A DNA stretch of 64,000 bases, taken from positions 1 through 64,000 of the forward strand of contig OZ219903.1 of the NCBI GenBank assembly GCA_964291635.2, read 5' to 3'. Below, piece by piece: positions 55,845 through 63,826 of the stretch (positions are counted from its first letter, which is position 1; every line of letters starts with the position of its first letter). Made by a program: the position numbers and the translations under genes. This DNA is from JAPPHA01 sp964291635 (lineage in GTDB: Bacteria; Pseudomonadota; Alphaproteobacteria; Rhodobacterales; Rhodobacteraceae). The notes beneath the pieces were generated by a model. The model had not been told where the DNA came from and did not search any database. It saw only the letters and a list, made by a program, of their open reading frames with translations.

Positions 55845-56947
55845 GGCTCAACTTCATAATCGACGCCATGCGCCGCCAATAGTTCCTGCAGGTCATCGGC
55901 CGACACATCGACCAATGCCGCAGCTCGGCGCGCAGATACGCGCCCCTGCTCCAGCGCCAATTTCAGGACCTCGGCGAATTGCTTCGAAAACAACAGAGGC
56001 GGCGCCGACTTGACCTCCATCCGGCCGTTGTTCCGCAGTAACGCTTCCGGGATCTCTCGCGCTCTCTTGGCCGGCAACTCTCCGAGTGCCACGAGCCGCC
56101 ACCTGAGGGCTGACGATGTCACCTGGAGTACCGACGCAACCAAATTCAGCCGCGCAACCAAGGCGTCCGTATCCAATTTCTCCCACGAACCCGACCGCCC
56201 CACCTCCGCCGAAGGCATCAACACTGCCGCAGCGAAGTTGTTCGCAAGCTGCTCGACGCGCCCGCCGCCGCTTTCGACCGCCTCTTCGATATGTTTGGGT
56301 GGCATCGCCTCCCACGTCAGAATGTGAAACAGCTCGTGCGCCAGGTCGAAGTGACGCCGTCCCGCGATTTCGTGGCGGGAAATGAGCACTGCGTCCAAGT
56401 CCGGAAGGCGGCATGCGGCACCGGAGATTCCCGCCTCGACGTCAACCATGAGCACCAGGATGCCCAATGCGTCCTCCATTACCTCGACAAGATGCTCTGC
56501 CGGAACCGCTCCCAACTCGAACTCGGCGGCGAAACGCTCGCCTGCGTCGATCGCGTCCTCGTACCGCGACTGCTTTGTCAAACCCAATGATGGCCTCACC
56601 AATCGCGTCTTGCGACCGACCAGAGGCATCAGGGTTCGATAGGCTCCAATCCACCGGCTCGCGCAAGTCTCGTTTTTTCCAAGCTGCTCCTGAGGCACAC
56701 CCCTCTGTCGCCACGAGAATCGAGCTTCGCCTTCCAGCCGGAAGGGGTCTGTGAAATACTCAATCGGGGCACCCAGCTTTTCAACCGCGAGCAGTAGTTC
56801 CTGCGCCGTCACCCGCCGTGTACCTGTCTCGATGGTCGAGACAGTCTGTCTGTCCTTGAATCCCAGCAGCCACGCCACGTCGTCCTGCGACAGGCCTCGC
56901 GCTTGACGAAGTGCCTTGATCCGGCTTCCGATGAGGTCTCTAGTCAC
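55841..56947 (-). CDS. XRE helix-turn-helix plus ImmA/IrrE-type metallopeptidase
   Basis: About 368 residues from GTG 56947 on the minus strand; a TTG at 56986 would add 13 residues but lies within the upstream palindrome. Domain 1 is a Cro/CI HTH (IKALRQARGLSQDDVAWLLG, FKDRQTVSTIETG). Domain 2 is a COG2856 peptidase with HFDLAHELFHILTW, the zinc HExxH-type motif HELFH near residues 204-208, and ANNFAAAVLMPSAEV. Such fusions act as cleavable or cleaving regulators of mobile elements and toxin-antitoxin modules. Its stop overlaps the PIN gene. Confidence 0.92.
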   Translation of the reverse strand: MTRDLIGSRIKALRQARGLSQDDVAWLLGFKDRQTVSTIETGTRRVTAQELLLAVEKLGAPIEYFTDPFRLEGEARFSWRQRGVPQEQLGKNETCASRWIGAYRTLMPLVGRKTRLVRPSLGLTKQSRYEDAIDAGERFAAEFELGAVPAEHLVEVMEDALGILVLMVDVEAGISGAACRLPDLDAVLISRHEIAGRRHFDLAHELFHILTWEAMPPKHIEEAVESGGGRVEQLANNFAAAVLMPSAEVGRSGSWEKLDTDALVARLNLVASVLQVTSSALRWRLVALGELPAKRAREIPEALLRNNGRMEVKSAPPLLFSKQFAEVLKLALEQGRVSARRAAALVDVSADDLQELLAAHGVDYEVEP

Positions 56948-56955
56948 GTCAGTTA

Positions 56956-56994
56956 CTCGATTATCGAGGATTCTTGCAATTTTCAAATTGCAAG
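56956..56994. promoter_or_regulatory. Two inverted repeats upstream of the XRE-ImmA gene
   Basis: Repeat 1: CTCGAT-T-ATCGAG at 56956-56968. Repeat 2: CTTGCAATTT (56973-56982), two bases TC, AAATTGCAAG (56985-56994), a perfect 10-base-arm palindrome. Both lie within 50 bp upstream of GTG 56947 in its direction, suited to autoregulation by the XRE domain. Confidence 0.6.
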
Positions 56995-57170
56995 ATTTTT
57001 ATGCAAAACATGATCAATTTTTCAAGGTGGTTTTTCTCGACGGGACGTCAGTCATACGAAAGCCCCACAGCGCACAAGACCTTCGGTCCCGCTGATACCA
57101 GCACACACATGTGGGTCATCATGATGGACACCAACGCGATTTGGCCACGTATTCGCGTCTGCTCATGTCG

Positions 57171-57715
57171 GGCAGAGATCGTCCATGGCAGCGAATCCTG
57201 ATTGCCTCGGCGGTCGCATGCGACCCGGCCATGCTGATCTCCGATGAATCCACGACCGCGATTGACATTTCGGTGCAGGCACGAGTCATCAACCTCTCGA
57301 AAGATTTCCGCGATGAAACGGGCGTTTACTGCAGCGCGACAATCAGGATGGGAGTCACGGGTTCGGGGGCGGATCCGGCGGCCGTCAATGTAAGGAGGGC
57401 GTAGCCCGATTGGAATAAACGGCCACCGGAACGAATTTTTGTCGCCCCCTCCCGCGCCTCCTTTGGTGTCTGCGGCTGGCCGGGTACTGACCTTGCGACA
57501 ACTCTTGAGCAGACGAGATCAAGGTGCAGGTCACCAATAACGGACCACCAGGTGAGGTCTTTCATGAAACACAGGGAATCCCACTCGACGGAAGTGGCCG
57601 CTGCCAAGGCCGGCTTCGGTGCTGTATCTCATGGAGACGGTGCATACCCTCGTTTGGTCGAACCCGATTCCTGATGGATAGTCCCGCTGGGTGCAGTTTC
57701 GTTTCCCTGCCTTGA
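57171..57715 (+). pseudogene. Dpp/Opp-type ABC ATPase remnant
   Basis: 57195-57330 reads ILIASAVACDPAMLISDEST, then TAIDISVQARVINLSKDFRD: an ATPase signature-to-Walker-B segment with the Pro of DEPT changed to Ser. The first part resembles the DppD gene of the second operon (53196-53280) and the second part resembles its DppF gene (54235-54300). Further on, near 57680, SPAGCSFVSLP recalls the Cys motif of the Dpp ATPase tail. No full domain survives. The rest of 57332-57760 holds nothing else recognisable. Confidence 0.65.
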
Positions 57716-57760
57716 ACAGGGGCACCCGAAAGCGCTCCTCAATTTTCCCTGTGGTTCAGA

Positions 57761-58224
57761 TCAATCTGCCAGTACCCAACTGTGACTGTCATCGCCCGAA
57801 AGCCTGAATACCAGTGCCTTTTGACGATTAAGCCCGTCTTCGAGGTCCGCGATGCGCCTGAGAGACGCCCTTACCTTGCCCGCCCGACCCTTGATCTGTT
57901 CCATGTAAAGGAACCTGGTCAGGGCTTCCGCCGTTCTTGGAGCAGTGTTTTTTCCGGTTTCCCACCGATGAACGGTTAGCTCTTTCACATAGAGCAGACC
58001 TGCAAAATCGGCGACATCAGCATCTCCTGTCGCAGAAAACGGATTTCCGCTCCGGTGAGATCCCGCTTGTTCCGGCCAAAATGCTCACCGATCGCCTGAT
58101 GGAGAGCGTCGATGTCCTTGATCGACGTGCTTTGCCCGCACGGGGAATCGTGACGCTCGAATCCGTTCATCAGCCAGACATCGTCCAGGCCGCATTCGAC
58201 ATGGTGAAACAGTTCATTTTCCAT
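57761..58224 (-). pseudogene. HTH antitoxin of a DUF4258-linked pair, frameshifted
   Basis: Minus strand, start MENELFHHVECGLDDVWLMN at 58224, then GFERHDSPCGQSTSIKDIDA and LTGAEIRFLRQEMLMSP. Near 58000 the frame shifts and the HTH continues in another frame as KELTVHRWETGKNTAPRTAE and ALTRFLYMEQIKG, ending at 57761. The order (small N-terminal domain, then MqsA-like HTH with LTGAExRxLR) is that of antitoxin-type regulators usually found behind DUF4258 genes. The shift removes half of the DNA-binding domain. Confidence 0.75.
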
Positions 58225-58255
58225 CTCCCTTTCTCCATTGATCAAGTTTTCATCA

Positions 58256-58674
58256 CGTGGTGATGAACTCGATGTAGTCTTTGCAAACAGCCACCACCAC
58301 GTAAACCCTTCACCTTGCGACCTTGCGAACGTATCGTTATCCGCCAAACTCCGAGCTCATCAAATTCCGGTTTTCGATTCCATTGTCATGTCGCAGACTT
58401 CCAGAACAAGCCGCATGTTGATACCCCGTTCCCCCATTCTCTCCAGGAAATGCGGCGCCGACACACGGATTTTCCGACTGTCCGCCTGTGCCAATGATTG
58501 GACACGGATTGCCAAGTCGGCAAGCGATTGCACTTTCGGTTGAGCCTTGGGAAACGGGATTACCTTGCGGCCGGTTGCAAACCCATCAATATGACAGGTT
58601 GGAAAAAACCAAGAGAGCCGCAAGGCGTTTGGCTCCGCGGGTGCTGGGTCACCATTCTGCAACGGAGTGCACAA
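58256..58674 (-). pseudogene. DUF4258-type toxin-like gene, degraded
   Basis: Minus strand. KVIPFPKAQPKVQSLADLAI, RVSAPHFLERMGERGINMRL and VLEVCDM are the N-terminal part of a DUF4258 domain. The rest is split: EFDELGVWRITIR in a second frame and, after a further stop, RVYVVVAVCKDYIEFITT in a third. The 5' end is uncertain because no good start codon precedes IPFPK. With its antitoxin partner also broken, the whole locus is dead. Confidence 0.7.
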
Positions 58675-58773
58675 TTGCCAGCGGACAACTAACGTTCGCT
58701 GTCCGGGATGTCAGCCACGGCATTTCGTTCTGGAAAAAAACGTTGTCACGACGAGGGAAATCCTCGTCCTTGC

Positions 58774-59412
58774 TCAGCCTTCACACCTGCGCCAGACCGT
58801 GGCGAGCCAGGGCTGCTCGGCGCGGGGACGGCCGGGCGGGCGGTAGTAGTGGTACAACTCAATGAAACCCGCGCCGGTGGCGATGGCACGCCAGGTCTCA
58901 AGATCATAGAAACAGCCATAGCGGCCACCGACCCAACCCTCCTCGTTCCTGCCTCGCGGATTGGAAGAAAAAAGCACGCCGCGGGGTTTGAGCGCTGCTG
59001 CGAGATCTGCGAGAACGCGCCCGATCTGGCTGCTGGGCACATGGAAAAGCACGGCGTTGGCAAAGATGCCGTCGAAACGGGCGGATGGCAGGTCGAGGTC
59101 AAGAAAATCCTGGTGCAGGACAGGGTGGCCCGACGCGGCGCGGGCGAGCGCGACCAATTCCGCGGACCCGTCCAGGCCCGTGACCTCGTGCCCGAGTGTA
59201 GAGAAGGCACGGAGGTCCCTGCCCGGTCCACATCCGAGATCGAGGATGGCGAAGGGCGGCGTGCCTTCGATGGCGTCCAGCAATGCCGCGATGTTCTGGC
59301 TCACGTCGTGATCTTCGGTACCGCAACGGTAAGCCGCCGCCACGCGATCGTATTCCGCAAGCGTAATGGCGACTGCCCTTCGTGCCGATGCGTCGAGCTT
59401 GCTATCGCTCAT
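58774..59412 (-). CDS. Class I SAM-dependent methyltransferase, copy 2 (intact)
   Basis: 212 residues on the minus strand from ATG 59412. SAM-binding motif I FAILDLGCGPGRDLRAFSTL, acidic motif after HEVTGLDGSAELVALARAAS, motif IV DLPSARFDGIFANAVLFHVP and LKPRGVLFSSNPRGRNEEGW, ending RAEQPWLATVWRRCEG. The whole Rossmann methyltransferase core is present. It is a small-molecule methyltransferase; the substrate is unknown. It is the intact twin of the gene at 41529-42204 and sits in a shared repeat. Confidence 0.92.
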   Translation of the reverse strand: MSDSKLDASARRAVAITLAEYDRVAAAYRCGTEDHDVSQNIAALLDAIEGTPPFAILDLGCGPGRDLRAFSTLGHEVTGLDGSAELVALARAASGHPVLHQDFLDLDLPSARFDGIFANAVLFHVPSSQIGRVLADLAAALKPRGVLFSSNPRGRNEEGWVGGRYGCFYDLETWRAIATGAGFIELYHYYRPPGRPRAEQPWLATVWRRCEG

Positions 59413-59666
59413 CGAACTGCCCCGATTTCCGGCCCCGACCCGTGAAGGTCAAAGCGACCGGATTGCGCTGGGCAATCTATCGGAAGAACCACACGAACCG
59501 GCCCGCGAACGGGGTGGCCCGCATGCCGGGCATGCCGGAACGGCAAGGTGCGCTCGGGCGTGGAGTGTCGTGAAAGATGCATGTCACCGACTGTCTACGC
59601 GCGGGTCCAGTTCGGCTCAAGCGGGAGATGCTGCCCGGCCCCGTCGCGGCCCGGCCACATCGCGGA
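58788..59666. repeat. Long dispersed direct repeat, copy 2 (methyltransferase block)
   Basis: Partner of 41573-42457, same orientation, about 17 kb apart. It includes the intact methyltransferase and about 250 bp of its 5' flank. Boundaries by eye. Confidence 0.8.
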
Positions 59667-59993
59667 CCAGCGCCGTCTTTGCATCGCGGGCACAGGACGT
59701 CCCGTTCCAATCCTGTCCGCTACCGCGATGACGAGACTTTCTCGAACTGCCCTTAGAACCGGATTGCGACCAGTTCCGCGCGCGTGTCCGGCGGGATCGG
59801 CATTGTTCGACCGGCGGGTTCATGGAGTGCAGAGACAAATCGGCGGGAGACATCGCCTACCGGGAGGCCGTGGTCGAAGCTCAGCGCCAATTCATCAGCG
59901 GTTTTTTTTCCGAAACTCCTTCGTGATCTGGATACACTTTCCCTGTGCGGCCCACACCCGGTTTTTCGGGAGGCAGTTTGGCTGACGTCAGCC
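59413..59993. other. Stretch between the methyltransferase and the transposon
   Basis: The first 250 bp belong to the dispersed repeat. Beyond it a minus-strand frame ends at 59753 with SFGKKTADELALSFDHGLPV and DVSRRFVSALHEPAG, which may be a real but eroded protein that was cut by the transposon insertion. No family is recognised. Confidence 0.3.
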
Positions 59994-60018
59994 TTAGCTC
60001 GACTTTGTACATTTTTCC

Positions 60019-60306
60019 TCAGGTCCATGTCCAAAAGATTTCGGTGTTTGCGATTGCGTCGAGGGCTTCGTCGAGCGGGAGCACGAGGCCGCCCATGTCA
60101 CCGACATCTTTCCATCGGTTTTGCCAGGACCAATAAAAGACACGCATGGTGTCACCTGAACCTTCCGGTTTGAGCCGTGCGATGGGAGCCTCCGTTGCCG
60201 TCAGAGTGAGCGTATAGCCGCCACGGTTCCTGCAGACGGTCACGCCTCCGCCATTCTTTCTGTCGAAGGCCTCTATTCGCGCCAGAATGGGGTCGGGGTC
60301 GGTCAT
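60019..60306 (-). CDS. Hypothetical passenger protein of the transposon
   Basis: 95 residues on the minus strand from ATG 60306. TDPDPILARIEAFDRKNGGG, GYTLTLTATEAPIARLKPEG, MRVFYWSWQNRWKDVGDMGG and LPLDEALDAIANTEIFWTW look like a compact folded protein. I recognise no family. It is divergent from the methylase, with about 240 bp of shared upstream region, and ends right at the left terminal repeat. Confidence 0.6.
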   Translation of the reverse strand: MTDPDPILARIEAFDRKNGGGVTVCRNRGGYTLTLTATEAPIARLKPEGSGDTMRVFYWSWQNRWKDVGDMGGLVLPLDEALDAIANTEIFWTWT

Positions 60307-60547
60307 GGGGCGGTGAGGCTCGGGAGCGTCCTGTTGCTGTGGTGCCGAGGTTGGATGTTTCGCATTCGGCGGCCCATGCATGCAAGCCCGGCATCGCTTC
60401 GACTGACCGGCGTGACACCCCGTTCCCTGTTGTTGGCGACTGGACGGGTATCGCCGTGTCGCCTCCGTCCGGTCCGTCCCTGATGGTGTGTTGACTCTAT
60501 AGAATTGGGTCTCTATGGATTGGGCTCTCTTGCTGAGCGAGCGGCCC

Positions 60548-61216
60548 ATGGGATGTTTCGGATCGAAGGCGACACCCGGTCTGTGTCAGGCCATCGTAAG
60601 CCTCATGCCCCCGCATGACCTGTATTTGGAGTCCCACCTTGGGGGCGGTGCGCTCATGAAGCGCAAGCCGCCTGCGGAGCGCTCGATCGGCATCGACCGC
60701 GACGCGCGGGCGCTCGAAGCCTTCGCCTGCGATTATCCGGTCGAGTTGGTGCACGGTTGTGCCCACGACTTCCTGGCCGCGTTTCCGTTCCGGGGTCCGG
60801 AACTGGTCTACAGCGATCCCCCGTATCTGCACGCGACCCGCCGGTCGCGGCGGCGCTACCGCTTCGACTACGCGGAGGCCGACCACATCGCGCTCCTGGA
60901 CCTGCTCAAGGCCCTGCCTTGCCAGGTGATGGTCTCGGGTCATCCCTCGGCGCTCTACGACGAGCGGTTGGCGGGCTGGCGCCGCCTGGCGCTGCAGGTG
61001 ATGACCCAGGGCATCGTGCGGACCGAGGTCGTGTGGTTCAACTTCGCGCCCGACCGGGTGCACTGGGCGAGCTGCGCCGGGCGCAACTTCACCGACCGCC
61101 AGCGCATCAAGCGCAAGGCCGCCAACTGGGGCCGGCGCTACGCAGCCATGCCGGCGGGCGAACGCCTGGCCGTGCTGGCCGCCATGATGGCCGTCGAAGT
61201 CGACGGGAACCCGTGA
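60548..61216 (+). CDS. DNA adenine methylase (D12 class, Dam-like), transposon passenger
   Basis: 222 residues from ATG 60548 (60515 is an alternative). GCFGSKATPGLCQAIVSLMP and YLESHLGGGALMKRKPPAER form the SAM-binding start. The catalytic motif is ELVYSDPPYLHATRRSRRRY (DPPY). FDYAEADHIALLDLLKALPC, VMVSGHPSALYDERLAGWRR and TEVVWFNFAPDRVHW complete the domain. It transfers a methyl group to adenine N6; the target site cannot be read from sequence. The ESHLGGG loop and small size are typical of mobile-element-borne Dam-like enzymes. It lies between the transposon ends, upstream of the transposase. Confidence 0.9.
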   Translation: MGCFGSKATPGLCQAIVSLMPPHDLYLESHLGGGALMKRKPPAERSIGIDRDARALEAFACDYPVELVHGCAHDFLAAFPFRGPELVYSDPPYLHATRRSRRRYRFDYAEADHIALLDLLKALPCQVMVSGHPSALYDERLAGWRRLALQVMTQGIVRTEVVWFNFAPDRVHWASCAGRNFTDRQRIKRKAANWGRRYAAMPAGERLAVLAAMMAVEVDGNP

Positions 61217-61283
61217 CCGGTTCACGCCGGTACGCCGTCCCCACGGTCACCCCATTCCGTGTTCGATCCACAATGAAATACCG

Positions 61284-62756
61284 GTGAAATCAATGCACTC
61301 TGAAACAGAACTGCCGGAAGAGGATCCAACCACCACGGGCGATCCGGTTCCGGAGGTCCTCGAGATGTGGCTCGAACCATTCCGGGATGCGTTCACGGCC
61401 CCGACCTGGCGTTTCGTGCTCGTACTCGTCATGGGTGCCCTGCTGGCGCCGGGCAAACGGACCGTCACCGCCTGCCTGCGCATCACCGGGCGGGCGATGG
61501 TCGAAAACTTCGCGTCCTATCACCAGGTCCTCAACCGCGCCCGCTGGAACCCCCGGGATCTCGCGAAACAACTCGCCCGGCAATCGGTGGCGCGTCTGGT
61601 CACACAGGGGAAACCCATCGTCATCGGCCTGGACGACACCATCGAACGGCGCTGGGGAGCCCGCATCCGCGCCCGCGGCATCTACCGCGACCCCGTGCGC
61701 TCCAGCCGCGGCCACTTCGTCAAGACCAGTGGACTGCGGTGGCTCAGCTTCATGCTGCTGACGCCGCTGCCCTGGCTGCCGGGCATCCAGGCCCTGCCGA
61801 TCCTGACCATCCTCGCCCCGTCGGAACGATGGGCCAAACAGCAGGGGCGGCGTCACAAACCCCTCACCGACTGGGCGCGACAGGGCATGCTCCAGATCAT
61901 TCGCTGGTTCCCGAAACGCGCGATCATCTTCGTCGGTGACGGCAGTTTCGGAACCCACGAACTCGCCCATGCCATCGCGCGGCACGCCACCCTCATCAGC
62001 CGGCTCAGGCTCGACGCCAGCCTCTTCGCGCCACCCGAACCGCGGGCTCCGGGCCAACGGGGGCGGCCCCGGCAGAAGGGCAAGCCCAGGCCCAAGCTCC
62101 AGACACGTCTCGGCGACCCCGCCACCCGCTGGATACCGATCACCCTCCCGCGCTGGTACGGAGGCGTGAAGGACAAGGCACTCGAAATCCTCTCCGAAAC
62201 AGCACTCTGGTATCGTCCCGGAACGCCGCCCAAAGCCATCCGATGGGTCCTGGTGCGCGACCCGGCCGGCCAGCAGGACCCCCAGGCCTTCTTCAGCACC
62301 GACCCAAACATGGACCCGGCCGAGATCATCGGCATCTTCGTGCGCCGCTGGCAGGTCGAGGTCACCTTCCAGGAAGTCCGCGCCCATCTCGGCGTCGAAA
62401 CCCAGCGCCAGTGGTCCGATGACGCGATCGAACGGACAACGCCGGTGCTGTTGGGATTGTACAGCCTCGTCTGCCTGTGGGCGGGCGAATTCCTCGCCAA
62501 AACACCGCATCCCTATCGGGCCGCATGGTACTGGAAATCCAACTTCACTTTCTCCGACGCCATCGCCGCAGTGCGCGCGCAACTCTGGCTCGACTGCATT
62601 TTGCAACGCTCCGCATCAGACCGGAAGCGGCAGAAAATCCTGCCGTTCAATCGCGACCAAAACGACAGCCACAGCTCAATTCCAGACTACACCGTGAAAA
62701 ACGTCCCGCCCGAAAGGATCCAGCGCATGGTCGAAGCCCTGTGCTTCGCCGCATAA
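61284..62756 (+). CDS. DDE transposase of the methylase-carrying element (IS4/IS701-like)
   Basis: 490 residues. The N-terminal part has WLEPFRDAFTAPTWRFVLVL and ENFASYHQVLNRARWNPRDL. The catalytic core shows VIGLDDTIERRWGARIRARG (first Asp), AIIFVGDGSFGTHELAHAIA (second Asp) and WQVEVTFQEVRAHLGVETQR (Glu). The spacing and the DDTIERR and RYRDP-like GIYRDPVRSSRGHFVKTSGL motifs suggest the IS701/IS4 superfamily; the exact family is uncertain. A start at 61293 is possible. The stop TAA overlaps the first base of the right terminal repeat. No damage seen. Confidence 0.9.
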   Translation: MKSMHSETELPEEDPTTTGDPVPEVLEMWLEPFRDAFTAPTWRFVLVLVMGALLAPGKRTVTACLRITGRAMVENFASYHQVLNRARWNPRDLAKQLARQSVARLVTQGKPIVIGLDDTIERRWGARIRARGIYRDPVRSSRGHFVKTSGLRWLSFMLLTPLPWLPGIQALPILTILAPSERWAKQQGRRHKPLTDWARQGMLQIIRWFPKRAIIFVGDGSFGTHELAHAIARHATLISRLRLDASLFAPPEPRAPGQRGRPRQKGKPRPKLQTRLGDPATRWIPITLPRWYGGVKDKALEILSETALWYRPGTPPKAIRWVLVRDPAGQQDPQAFFSTDPNMDPAEIIGIFVRRWQVEVTFQEVRAHLGVETQRQWSDDAIERTTPVLLGLYSLVCLWAGEFLAKTPHPYRAAWYWKSNFTFSDAIAAVRAQLWLDCILQRSASDRKRQKILPFNRDQNDSHSSIPDYTVKNVPPERIQRMVEALCFAA

Positions 62757-62775
62757 ATGTACAAAGTCGAGCTTA

Positions 62776-63734
62776 GAGCTTGAATCATAAGTCGATTTCC
62801 TCAGTTTTTTTCATTTTTTTCAATGGGATGCCTCACGTGCCACCCGCCGCATCATGAAACGGCAAGCCGCCAGCTGACACCATGCCAGTGAACTCGCCAG
62901 GCTCCGCTCGAAATCCTTCGCAAGACGCCGGCATCGCGACATCCAGGCGAACGTCCGCTCCACAACCCAGCGACGGTACAGCACAGTGAAACCACTGATA
63001 TCCTTCGGCTTTTCAACGATCTCAAGCAGACCGCCAAGCCCAAGTTCCTCCAACTTCGAGAGAAGCTTCGGACCCTGGTAGCCACCATCTGCCCACAGCT
63101 TCGTCACCTCGGGCGCCTTCTCCAACATCCCGACGATCACCCCAGGGGCGCCGTCCCGGTCCTGCACGTCGGCCGCATGAACCTCGATCATGATCGGTGT
63201 CCCCTCCACGTCGACGGCAATGTGACGTTTCCGGCCCTTGATCTTCTTGCCGGCGTCGTAGCCGGCAGGGCCGCCGCTCTCCGTCGTCTTCACCGACTGG
63301 CTGTCGATCGCGGCCGCCGTCGGGTCCGCGGAGCGGCCCGCCAAAGCCCGGACGTGCCCGCGCAGCACGTCCACCATGGTCTCAAATGTCCCGTCGTCCC
63401 GCCAGGCGTAGAAATAGTTCTGCACCGTCGTAAACGGCGGAAAACACTTCGGAATCGCACGCCACTGGCATCCGGTTCCCAACATGTATTGGATCGCGTT
63501 GATGACCTCACGCAGATCAGTCGTGCGCTGACGTCCCATCCGCGATGGCGGCGGAAGAAGCGCCTCGATCAGTTCCCATTCCTTGTCCGTCAAATCGGTT
63601 TCAAAGCGCTCGCCATTTCGTTTATACGTCTCCTGCGCGGCCTTGTTCCAGGACATGTGGACCTCCTCGTCTGTCGTTGAAACCTGACCCGGAATACCAC
63701 ATATCGCGGGGCCGCGCACTTTTAGGTCAAGCTC
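62776..63734. mobile_element. IS5-family (IS427-like) insertion sequence
   Basis: About 959 bp. Ends are imperfect inverted repeats beginning GAGCTTGA (62776-62783) and TCAAGCTC (63727-63734), with partial match further in. It is flanked by TTA at 62773-62775 and 63735-63737. The left TTA is the same one that flanks the methylase transposon, so the two elements abut with a single TTA between them. Confidence 0.85.
62820..63656 (-). CDS. IS5-family transposase
   Basis: 278 residues on the minus strand from ATG 63656. RFETDLTDKEWELIEALLPP and GCQWRAIPKCFPPFTTVQNY are the usual IS5/IS427 amino-terminal features. Catalytic residues: AAAIDSQSVKTTESGG (Asp), KLWADGGYQGPKLLSKL (Asp) and RRWVVERTFAWMSRCRRLAK (Glu). 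Single frame, no interruption, so the element may be active. A longer frame to 63719 runs into the terminal repeat and is not favoured. Confidence 0.95.
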   Translation of the reverse strand: MSWNKAAQETYKRNGERFETDLTDKEWELIEALLPPPSRMGRQRTTDLREVINAIQYMLGTGCQWRAIPKCFPPFTTVQNYFYAWRDDGTFETMVDVLRGHVRALAGRSADPTAAAIDSQSVKTTESGGPAGYDAGKKIKGRKRHIAVDVEGTPIMIEVHAADVQDRDGAPGVIVGMLEKAPEVTKLWADGGYQGPKLLSKLEELGLGGLLEIVEKPKDISGFTVLYRRWVVERTFAWMSRCRRLAKDFERSLASSLAWCQLAACRFMMRRVAREASH

Positions 63735-63826
63735 TTAAGGGCGTCGCCCGGTCCCGGGAGGGTTGGACGTGTCAAGTTGGTTACCGCGTGCCAGCCGCGT
63801 GACGTATCCTTACTGTTCGGGCTTTT

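Larger units (their letters stand above)
59997..62772. mobile_element. 2.8 kb transposon carrying a DNA adenine methylase
   Basis: Terminal inverted repeats of 18 bp: GCTCGACTTTGTACATTT at 59997-60014 and its complement at 62755-62772, perfect. Flanking direct repeat TTA at 59994-59996 and 62773-62775 (TTAG is possible if the ends are offset by one). Between them lie a small minus-strand gene whose stop is 4 bp from the left repeat, a Dam-like methylase and a DDE transposase whose stop overlaps the right repeat. No other copy of the repeat sits closer to the transposase, so the methylase and small gene are inside the element. Confidence 0.85.

Noticed and set aside
61290..62606. 438-codon minus-strand open frame
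   Set aside because: Exactly antisense to the DDE transposase, with low-complexity Gly/Asp/Glu/Arg-rich translation and no recognisable motif.
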